In this document: positions 1 through 5,243 of the stretch, piece after piece | How the letters are laid out: the number at the start of each line of letters is the position of its first letter | Position numbering within the stretch: the first letter of the stretch is position 1 | DNA from: Candidatus Hydrogenedentota bacterium | GTDB taxonomy: Bacteria; Hydrogenedentota; Hydrogenedentia; Hydrogenedentales; CAITNO01 | Direction of reading: 5' to 3' | Assembly (NCBI GenBank): GCA_007118765.1 | Contig: SKQZ01000192.1 | Location: 1-5,734 of the forward strand | Length of the DNA: 5,734 bases | Translations under genes and position numbers: made by a program | Notes under the pieces: generated by a model | Told to the model about the DNA's origin: nothing | The model's input: only the letters and a program-made list of their open reading frames with translations | Databases searched by the model: none

Positions 1-88
1 AGCAGGTGCTTTGCGCAGGCCGCCGGCTGACAGCGTGTTATCACACGTCGAAGTCGGCGGGCAAGCAAAGTGCCTGATATGGTGTAAG

Positions 89-129
89 ATTCGCAGGCGC
101 AACAGAAATCTTGTGAAATATCCGGGCTA
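89..129 (+). repeat. 41-nt intergenic hairpin repeat, copy 1
   Basis: This is the first of two related elements; the other is at 2403-2443, and 34 of 41 positions are identical. The left arm TCGCAGG (91-97) pairs with CTTGTGA (110-116) around a 12-nt loop (98-109), using two G-U pairs, and T90-A117 can add an eighth pair. A conserved single-stranded-looking tail, ATATCCGGGCTA (118-129), follows and abuts the ribosome binding site at 131-137. Compared with copy 2, the changes inside the arms keep every pair. Its position directly before a ribosome binding site would fit a cis-acting leader element, but copy 2 lies just after a gene, so a 3'-end or dispersed-repeat role is equally possible. It matches no riboswitch class I recognise. 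Confidence 0.65.
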
Positions 130-130
130 G

Positions 131-137
131 AGGGAGG
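131..137 (+). promoter_or_regulatory. ribosome binding site of the DUF3592-like gene
   Basis: AGGGAGG lies 9 nt before the ATG at 147 and is a strong Shine-Dalgarno match, which fixes that start. It begins only one base after the end of the hairpin repeat (89-129), so folding of that element could affect ribosome access; this is inference. Confidence 0.75.
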
Positions 138-146
138 TATCCTGTC

Positions 147-1538
147 ATGACACTGGAAACGTTTTCCGCGGGAGCGGGCCCCGCACTCCTTTTTGGGCTT
201 GTATTTGGCCTGGTGGTTTTCGGTCTGATTGTCGCCGCCGTAAAAAGCAAACGCGCTTACAATGAAATACAAGCGCTTCGACAACAGCACCCCGACGAAC
301 CGTGGCATTGGAAGAAGGACTGGCATGAGGGCGTCCTTCATTCCCAGAGCAAAATGAAAATGTTGACGTTCCTGGCATTGGCCTTTGTATGGAATGCCCT
401 TTCAGTGCCCTTACTGGCGGTGGCGATCGCAGAAATGGACGACGGGAATGCAGCCATTCTCGTGGCGCTGGCTTTTCCCGTTGTGGGCCTTGTCATGATT
501 GGATTCGCCGGTTACTATCTGCTGCAATGGCGCCGCTTCGGCGATCCGGTCTTTCAGATGGCCGCGGTGCCGGGGATGCTGGGCGGCAGGCTGCACGGGA
601 ACATCCATATCCCAACCTCCGTCATGGCGGATCAAGGCGTGGAACTCCGCCTGCAATGCGTGCGCAGGCGCGTCACCAGGGGCAGCAAAAACCAGCGCCC
701 CAGTGAGTCCATCCTGTGGCAGACCGAAACACGTGTGCCGCAGGACGCTTTGATTCACAAAGGCCACCCCACCATCATTCCGGTTGATATGCACATTCCA
801 TACGACCAACCCGGCACAGACGAAGAAGACCCCGCCGATTCCATTGTCTGGCGGTTGCATGCGCAGGCGGCATTGCCCGGCGTGAACTTTGCCGCACGCT
901 ATGAGCCGCCGGTATTCCAAACACCGCAGAGCGATCCCGATATGACCACCGCCGTACTCAACCGCATGTCCGCCACTACCGTGGCGGATGAAGACGGTCA
1001 TGCCGTCACATACTATATGCCGGCCGACAGCGCGGAAACAGGCCAAAAATTGCGGGAAGCAGGCGTGCGTCTTGAGCCTTTGCACAGCGGCGGCATTGCC
1101 TTGGTGTTTCCCATGCTGCGACAACCCGGGCTCGCTGTTTCCACGCTTGTTATCGCCATCGCATGTGGAACGGGCCTCTTCTTCATGCTGCGCCATGGCG
1201 CGCCAACACCGTTTGTGGTTATTGTCGGTATCTTGCTGGTGCTCATGACAGTCGCCGTTGTCAACCTATGGACAGAAAAAAGCCGTGTCGAAATTTCCGC
1301 CGCGGGCCTATACAAGAGAGGCGGCCCCTTTGGCATGGGCCTCACCCATCAAATACCGTTCAACTTGATAGATCATATTGATATGCAGAAAACCATGCAG
1401 GCGGGCGAAACCCTGTATTACGTCGTGTCCGTACACCGGCGTGACGGCGGAAAAACACGCATCGCCAGCCGACTGAAACATGGCGAAGCGAAAGCCGTGA
1501 TCCACGCCCTGGAAACGGCAATCGAAGATTTCCGGTAA
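147..1538 (+). CDS. DUF3592-like multi-pass inner-membrane protein
   Basis: The product is 463 residues with five probable membrane segments: about 13-32, 74-96, 102-126, 327-347 and 355-374. A short charged region (33-70, with the Trp-rich stretch PWHWKKDWHEG at 52-62) separates the first two. Residues 130-260 form a soluble part that runs from RRFGDPVFQM to RYEPPVF and looks beta-rich, with alternating hydrophobic strands. A second soluble part (375-463) after the last helix pair has a PH-like look (VEISAAGLYKRGG, then IPFNLIDHID) and ends in a helix. This layout resembles hypothetical membrane proteins annotated with DUF3592, as I remember the family; no catalytic residues are visible and the function is unknown. 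A strong ribosome binding site supports the start. A 111-nt gap with its own promoter candidate separates it from the lipoprotein gene, so it may be transcribed alone. Confidence 0.85.
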   Translation: MTLETFSAGAGPALLFGLVFGLVVFGLIVAAVKSKRAYNEIQALRQQHPDEPWHWKKDWHEGVLHSQSKMKMLTFLALAFVWNALSVPLLAVAIAEMDDGNAAILVALAFPVVGLVMIGFAGYYLLQWRRFGDPVFQMAAVPGMLGGRLHGNIHIPTSVMADQGVELRLQCVRRRVTRGSKNQRPSESILWQTETRVPQDALIHKGHPTIIPVDMHIPYDQPGTDEEDPADSIVWRLHAQAALPGVNFAARYEPPVFQTPQSDPDMTTAVLNRMSATTVADEDGHAVTYYMPADSAETGQKLREAGVRLEPLHSGGIALVFPMLRQPGLAVSTLVIAIACGTGLFFMLRHGAPTPFVVIVGILLVLMTVAVVNLWTEKSRVEISAAGLYKRGGPFGMGLTHQIPFNLIDHIDMQKTMQAGETLYYVVSVHRRDGGKTRIASRLKHGEAKAVIHALETAIEDFR

Positions 1539-1555
1539 CCACTTTGCAGCATAAC

Positions 1556-1629
1556 AATCAGTATCATTTGTTTTCGGCTTGCTATACTGTTTTGGGATAG
1601 ATTAGATGCTGTTTTCGGAATCAGTATCA
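1556..1629 (+). repeat. cluster of short direct repeats around the lipoprotein promoter
   Basis: AATCAGTATCA occurs at 1556-1566 and again at 1619-1629. TGTTTTCGG occurs at 1569-1577 and 1610-1618, with a one-mismatch copy TGTTTTGGG at 1588-1596. The two motifs appear in opposite order at the two ends of the cluster, so the block is bracketed. The three TGTTTT motifs start 19 and 22 bp apart, close to two helical turns, and they flank the extended -10. This could be a set of binding sites for a regulator; that is inference from spacing alone. Confidence 0.4.
1580..1588 (+). promoter_or_regulatory. candidate extended -10 promoter of the lipoprotein gene
   Basis: TGCTATACT fits an extended -10 element (TG, one base, then TATACT at 1583-1588). 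No good -35 hexamer sits 16-18 bp upstream, which is tolerated for extended -10 promoters. Transcription would start near 1595 and give a leader of about 55 nt. Short repeated motifs surround it (see the repeat entry at 1556-1629), consistent with a regulated promoter. The string CTATACTGT recurs at 2505-2513 ahead of the Memo gene. Confidence 0.4.
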
Positions 1630-1637
1630 ACTTGATC

Positions 1638-1642
1638 GGAGG
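1638..1642 (+). promoter_or_regulatory. ribosome binding site deciding the lipoprotein start
   Basis: GGAGG lies 7 nt before the ATG at 1650. An in-frame TTG at 1632 would extend the protein by six residues, but it overlaps this site and would put extra residues before the lipoprotein signal. The ATG at 1650 is therefore the better start. Confidence 0.8.
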
Positions 1643-1649
1643 AAAACGA

Positions 1650-2390
1650 ATGAAAAAGTCTATGTGTATGGGTTTGGCAGTCGCAATGGGCGTTGCGCTC
1701 AGTGGATGTCCGATCATCGGGACAAATATTGAAGCGCAAATCGTTGGCCGCTGGGAGTGGGTGGAAGCAGCCGCAGTGTTATCTCAATCCACCATTGACA
1801 ACATTGGTGAGGATTGGGGGTATGCGAACGAAACTGTTGCGCAGAATTTTGCGGATCAGGGGCGCAGGCGCAAGAGGATAATCTTTTCTGATGACGGGAC
1901 GGTTACCTATTTTGAAGAGGTATGGCGGCCTGACCGACAGCCGCAAGTGGGGTATGAAGAATGCTACGATATTTTTGACGAAGATGGAGAGTGGGTTGAT
2001 GATAGGTGTTACTATATTGGTGATGGTGGAGCGGCGGTAGGCTGGGGTTGGAGACTCAGCCTGATGGTGAGCGGAACCTACCAGCTGGGCCCATACGCCG
2101 GCGACTCAAGTTTGCTGTTTTCCGTCCCGGGTCTGGATACCGAGCTGTTTGTTGATGTTGACACATACACGATCAGAAGCCATAATCTTGGATATAGGGA
2201 TGACGCGTACGGTCGCCGAAGGTACGAACACACGGACGAAGAAGTGTCCAGCAGTGACTCCAATCCACTCGGAGTGTATGCCCTTGTTGGCATAAATCCC
2301 TTTGATCAGCTTCTAGTTGGCTGGGAGGTCACTGAATGGAAACAGTTCAATTACAATGTAATGGGCTTGGAAGTGTATCGCCGCATGTAA
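1650..2390 (+). CDS. predicted lipoprotein of unknown family
   Basis: The product is 246 residues. It opens with MKKSMCMG, a hydrophobic stretch and the lipobox LSGC (17-20), so Cys20 should be lipidated and the protein anchored in the cell envelope. I recognise no family. The mature part begins with IVGRWEWVE (31-39), a G-x-W pattern often seen at the first strand of lipocalin-like barrels, and later has IIFSDDGTV (77-85), typical of small beta-barrel lipoproteins; a lipocalin-like fold is a guess. Cys105 and Cys120 bracket a very acidic segment (YDIFDEDGEWVDDR) and could form a disulfide-closed hairpin. Aromatic residues (Trp, Tyr) are frequent. GC content in sampled stretches is about 50 %, against about 60 % in the AMMECR1 gene. 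It has its own promoter candidate and is followed 12 nt later by the second hairpin repeat. Confidence 0.85.
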   Translation: MKKSMCMGLAVAMGVALSGCPIIGTNIEAQIVGRWEWVEAAAVLSQSTIDNIGEDWGYANETVAQNFADQGRRRKRIIFSDDGTVTYFEEVWRPDRQPQVGYEECYDIFDEDGEWVDDRCYYIGDGGAAVGWGWRLSLMVSGTYQLGPYAGDSSLLFSVPGLDTELFVDVDTYTIRSHNLGYRDDAYGRRRYEHTDEEVSSSDSNPLGVYALVGINPFDQLLVGWEVTEWKQFNYNVMGLEVYRRM

Positions 2391-2402
2391 GTATTCGCTG
2401 CA

Positions 2403-2443
2403 ATTCACCGGCACAACAGAAAACCGGTGAGATATCCGGGCTA
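2403..2443 (+). repeat. 41-nt intergenic hairpin repeat, copy 2
   Basis: This is the second copy of the element at 89-129. TCACCGG (2405-2411) pairs perfectly with CCGGTGA (2424-2430) across a 12-nt loop (2412-2423), and T2404-G2431 can add a wobble pair. The tail ATATCCGGGCTA (2432-2443) is identical to that of copy 1. In this copy only, GATAT (2431-2435) can also pair with ATATC (2444-2448). It starts 12 nt after the lipoprotein stop codon. No T-run directly follows the main stem; the nearest (2468-2473) is about 37 nt downstream, so it is not a standard intrinsic terminator. It lies 137 nt before the start of the Memo gene. Confidence 0.65.
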
Positions 2444-2505
2444 ATATCATTGTTGGCGTCCTGCTTCTTTTTTGGGCGCATATACAAATCGCGTGATGTC
2501 TGCAC

Positions 2506-2511
2506 TATACT
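2506..2511 (+). promoter_or_regulatory. weak -10 promoter candidate for the Memo/AMMECR1 pair
   Basis: TATACT in the 189-nt gap before the Memo gene is a good -10 hexamer. The best hexamer at 17-bp spacing, TACAAA (2483-2488), matches the -35 consensus at only three positions. The surrounding CTATACTGT (2505-2513) is identical to the -10 region before the lipoprotein gene. Transcription would start near 2518, leaving a leader of about 60 nt. Confidence 0.3.
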
Positions 2512-2579
2512 GTGAACGGGCGGATGTGCTACCATGATGTGGATGCGAGTACGAAGCCTGTGGAGTCGGAATCACGGAT

Positions 2580-3731
2580 ATGAACATGAAAACAAGGCAA
2601 ACAGTCTGTTGGCTTGCGTTGGCGGTGTGCATGACGTTGCCATTGGTCGTAGCGGCACAGCCACAACCGGCGCTGGTGCGTTGGCCTGCGGTGGCGGGCA
2701 TCAATTACCCCGCCGAACCCGAGGTCTTGTTGTCCACCGTCCAAGAATTATTCAATGGCGCGGACGTGCCCGAAGTGTCAACCCGGTTGACCGCCGTAAT
2801 TGCATCGCCGGCGCCCTATCATCTTGCAGGCGCAGTCTCCGCACATGCGTTTAAGTCGTTGCAGCCGGGCCAATATGAACGGGTGATCATTATTGCGCCG
2901 GGACACGGGCCCATGTTCGAAAACTGTTCCATACCGGCGGTGGACGTTTTTTTGACGCCCCTCGGTCCCGTGGGATTGGACGCGGCGGCCATTCGATATA
3001 TTTTGTATTCGCCGCTGTTTAACGCACATCAACTCCGGTATGACGGCGGACGCTCACAGGAACGGATTCATGAATACGAGTTCGCCATAGAATCGCTGTT
3101 GCCTTTCTTGCAGGAGCGGTTGCAGGAGTTTCAGCTGGTGCCCATTCTTGTGGGAGACTTGCGCGACCCGCAGGGCCACGTGCGTGAAAGCACCATTGCC
3201 GCCATTGCCGAAGGCATCAAGCCCATCATAAATGAACGCACACTGCTGGTGGTAAGCAGTAACTTTACGCGATACGGCGCTGACTTTGGTCATGTGCCGT
3301 TTGCGGAAAACATTATCGAAAATGTGTCACGCCTTGACCGGCAGGCCTTTGAACAGATTCTTGCACGCGACTTGCGCGGCTTCAGAAATTACCTCAGCGA
3401 AACGCGCAACCCCATTGACGGCCGGTATTGCATACAGATTTTGTTGCGACTGCTGCCGCCGACGGCACGGGCGCGCATCCTGGCCTATGAAACCTCTTCG
3501 GCCATCACCAACGACACGAATCGTTCGGTCAGCTATGCGGCCTTCACTTTTCACGACACGGCGCAACAGGCCTTGTCGGCGCAGCCGGAGAAGGTGCGGC
3601 CGCTGGTGCTGCGTCGTCCCGAACGGGTTGTCACACCGCCCGAAGAAGCCCTGCCCCCGGAAGCCGTGCCACGCGATCAGACGCCCGACGCCGAAACAGC
3701 CACACCTGAATCACCACAGGAAGCGGAGTAA
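2580..3731 (+). CDS. amrB: exported Memo-family protein (AmmeMemoRadiSam system protein B-like) with degenerate active site
   Basis: The product is 383 residues. Residues 1-26 form a Sec signal peptide (MNMKTR, hydrophobic core, cleavage likely after VVAA26), so the protein should be outside the cytoplasm. The Memo domain spans about 34-325: AVAGINYPAEP (37-47) is the family's opening motif, followed by APGHGP (106-111), TPLGPVGLD (126-134), LVPILVGD (186-193) and ETSSAITND (304-312). Residues 330-383 are a Pro/Glu/Ala-rich, probably disordered tail. The fold is related to LigB-type non-haem iron dioxygenases. The usual ligand or active-site positions are mostly lost: Pro77 where PHAGY has His, Phe168 where EHS has His, Asn228 and Arg231 where SSD..H has Asp and His, and Asp280 where CG has Cys; only His109 remains. 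The ribosome binding site is weak (GGA at 2568-2570, or GGAG 14 nt away). The AMMECR1 gene follows after 8 nt. Family membership is firm; function is not established. Confidence 0.85.
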   Translation: MNMKTRQTVCWLALAVCMTLPLVVAAQPQPALVRWPAVAGINYPAEPEVLLSTVQELFNGADVPEVSTRLTAVIASPAPYHLAGAVSAHAFKSLQPGQYERVIIIAPGHGPMFENCSIPAVDVFLTPLGPVGLDAAAIRYILYSPLFNAHQLRYDGGRSQERIHEYEFAIESLLPFLQERLQEFQLVPILVGDLRDPQGHVRESTIAAIAEGIKPIINERTLLVVSSNFTRYGADFGHVPFAENIIENVSRLDRQAFEQILARDLRGFRNYLSETRNPIDGRYCIQILLRLLPPTARARILAYETSSAITNDTNRSVSYAAFTFHDTAQQALSAQPEKVRPLVLRRPERVVTPPEEALPPEAVPRDQTPDAETATPESPQEAE

Positions 3732-3739
3732 TACGTGCT

Positions 3740-4360
3740 ATGGGAGACGAGAACGAAACGCTGTTATCTGAAGAAGAGCAATCTCTTTTGCTGCAGATTG
3801 CGCGGGATAGTCTGGAACGATACGCACGGGAAAAGGAACGGGTTGATGTGAACGACTATCCGCTGACGCCGTCGTTGAAACAAGCCTGCGGCGCATTTGT
3901 GACCCTGCGCAAGCATGGCCATTTGCGCGGTTGCATCGGCTATACAAAAAGCAAGGTGTCCATGGCGCAGACCGTTGCCGAAAATGCCGTGAACGCCGGA
4001 TTCAGCGACCCCCGGTTTTCGCCTGTGGAACCGGCGGAACTGGACGACATCGTCATTGAGATTTCGGCGCTGCTGCCCGGTGAAACGCCCGGCTCCCCCT
4101 TCGTCAGGGTGCGGGATGTCTCAGAGATTCGTATCGGACGGGACGGGTTGTATCTGGAACATGCGGGCGCGCGCGGCGGCGGGCTCTTGTTGCCCCAGGT
4201 GCCCGTCGAACAAGGCTGGGACCTCGATGCGTATCTGCGGGGAGTGTGCATGAAAGCGGGGGCCTCCGCCGACGCATGGCGTGAGCCCACCAGCACCCTC
4301 TACCGGTTTCGTGCACAGGTGTTTGGCGAGCAGACCGGAGAACCCGACACGGCGCACTGA
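3740..4360 (+). CDS. amrA: AMMECR1-domain protein (AmmeMemoRadiSam system protein A)
   Basis: The product is 206 residues, a near-complete AMMECR1 domain. It carries the hallmark motif LRGCIG (62-67) preceded by GAFVTLRK (51-58), then DPRFSPV (90-96), IEISALLP (106-113), GLLLPQVPVEQGWD (148-161) and CMKAG (170-174). All fit the family well, and nothing looks degenerate. No signal peptide is present, so it should be cytoplasmic, unlike the Memo-like product of the preceding gene. The 8-nt gap and a GGAG (3725-3728) inside the end of the Memo gene, 11 nt before the ATG, imply co-transcription and possibly coupled translation. In many prokaryotes the two domains are encoded together with a radical SAM enzyme, which is absent here. 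The family's biochemical role is unsettled; the conserved Cys65 is a candidate functional residue. Confidence 0.93.
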   Translation: MGDENETLLSEEEQSLLLQIARDSLERYAREKERVDVNDYPLTPSLKQACGAFVTLRKHGHLRGCIGYTKSKVSMAQTVAENAVNAGFSDPRFSPVEPAELDDIVIEISALLPGETPGSPFVRVRDVSEIRIGRDGLYLEHAGARGGGLLLPQVPVEQGWDLDAYLRGVCMKAGASADAWREPTSTLYRFRAQVFGEQTGEPDTAH

Positions 4361-4370
4361 AATATGCGGG

Positions 4371-5207
4371 TTATAACCGGGCTTTTATCCAGGTGATGAT
4401 TTCAGCCATGAACTGCTCTTTTTCAAGGTCGTTGTACAGTTCGTGATAGCCCCCGTCGTACATGCGCAGCGTCTTGTCTGTTGCCCCCGCCTTTGCATGC
4501 AGCTTTTCGCTTCCCGACGGCCCCACAATAGCGTCCGCCGTCCCGTGCATCACCAGCATGGGCAGCGTAATGCGTTCCATGTCCGCGTCTATTACATGGA
4601 CCATGCGATAAAATTCCGCGCCCGTATGGGCGGCCACGCGCCCGTGATATGCAAGCGGGTCGTTGTTTGTTGCCTCAATAACCGCCGGGTCGCGGCTGAG
4701 CCCGGCATTGTCCACATTGCTAATCGGCAACCACGGCAACACTTTGGCGACATAGGGACCAAGGGCAAGCAAAAAGGCGGGCGTGTCGTCACTAAAGGCT
4801 AAAAAGGGGCTGCTGAAGACAAGGCCGCGCGGCTGCTCAAGCCGTCGTGTTTCGGCATAACGTGCGAGCACCATGCCGCCCATGCTGTGTCCCATGAGGA
4901 ACAGCGGCGCATCCGCCACAGCCTCGGAAACATGCTCCAGATAGACATCTAGGTCATCCAGAAAATCCTCGAAACGATGGATATAGGCGCGCTTGCCGGG
5001 AGACTTTCCGTGGCCGCGCTGATCATACGCGAACACGTTCATCTGCGCATCCCGGAAGGTCTGCATTACCCATTCGTAACGACCGGAGTGATCGCCGTAA
5101 CCGTGCAACAACACAATATTCGCCAGTGGCGCCCCGTCACAAATCATGCGTCGTTCGTGAAGCGTCGTGTGGCCGTCTGCCGCCGTAAATGTTCCTTCTT
5201 GCATCAT
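4371..5207 (-). CDS. alpha/beta hydrolase, monoacylglycerol lipase / lysophospholipase type
   Basis: The product is 278 residues, the usual length for this serine hydrolase family (S33-type fold). The oxyanion-hole segment is LLHGYGDHSGRY (33-44), followed by YDQRGHGKSPG (61-71). The nucleophile elbow is GHSMGG with Ser108, the acid is Asp225 in MHGTAD, and the catalytic His255 is in GGYHELYND. All three triad residues are present and in order, with a cap region at about 135-200. The likely reaction is hydrolysis of monoacylglycerols or lysophospholipids; the exact substrate cannot be read from the sequence. There is no signal peptide, so it is likely cytoplasmic or membrane-associated. Two ATG codons are adjacent; the first, at 5207, has GGGAG (complement of 5216-5220) 8 nt upstream. 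It lies 36 nt after the CoA-transferase gene and probably shares its transcript. It converges on the AMMECR1 gene with 10 nt between stop codons. Confidence 0.9.
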   Translation of the reverse strand: MMQEGTFTAADGHTTLHERRMICDGAPLANIVLLHGYGDHSGRYEWVMQTFRDAQMNVFAYDQRGHGKSPGKRAYIHRFEDFLDDLDVYLEHVSEAVADAPLFLMGHSMGGMVLARYAETRRLEQPRGLVFSSPFLAFSDDTPAFLLALGPYVAKVLPWLPISNVDNAGLSRDPAVIEATNNDPLAYHGRVAAHTGAEFYRMVHVIDADMERITLPMLVMHGTADAIVGPSGSEKLHAKAGATDKTLRMYDGGYHELYNDLEKEQFMAEIITWIKARL

Positions 5208-5243
5208 TGCCGTCTCTCCCTGCGTGTCGTGGATGAGGCCGTG

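Noticed and set aside
1..77. Possible C-terminal tails of an upstream plus-strand gene, in frames ending at 30, 77 or 130
   Set aside because: All three frames are open from the left edge for some distance, none shows a recognisable domain ending, and nothing chooses between them.
411..1196. A 261-codon open frame on the minus strand inside the DUF3592-like gene
   Set aside because: Its product is rich in His, Arg, Gly and Cys with no domain, and it lies opposite a well-supported gene with a strong ribosome binding site.
2431..2473. Second stem GATAT/ATATC plus the downstream T-run (2468-2473) as an intrinsic terminator for the lipoprotein gene
   Set aside because: The stem has only five AT-rich pairs, is about 20 nt from the T-run, and is not conserved in the other copy of the repeat.
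2534..2854. A 106-codon plus-strand open frame starting before the Memo gene
   Set aside because: It overlaps the signal peptide and first motif of the Memo protein in another frame and has no recognisable product.
3286..3771. A 161-codon plus-strand open frame overlapping the end of the Memo gene and the start of the AMMECR1 gene
   Set aside because: It is Arg/Pro/Cys-rich with no domain, typical of an off-frame reading of GC-rich coding DNA; both overlapped frames have clear family motifs.
4358..4370. TGAAATATGCGGG, matching 12 of 13 bases of the tail of hairpin repeat copy 1 (114-126)
   Set aside because: The match starts on the AMMECR1 stop codon, no hairpin precedes it, and the rest of the element is absent, so chance is the simplest explanation.
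4366..4386. Possible bidirectional terminator between the convergent genes, with the palindrome GGTTATAACC (4369-4378) followed by GGGCTTTT
   Set aside because: The usable stem is only about three base pairs once a loop is allowed, the flanking C/G runs do not pair cleanly, and the palindrome overlaps the hydrolase stop codon.
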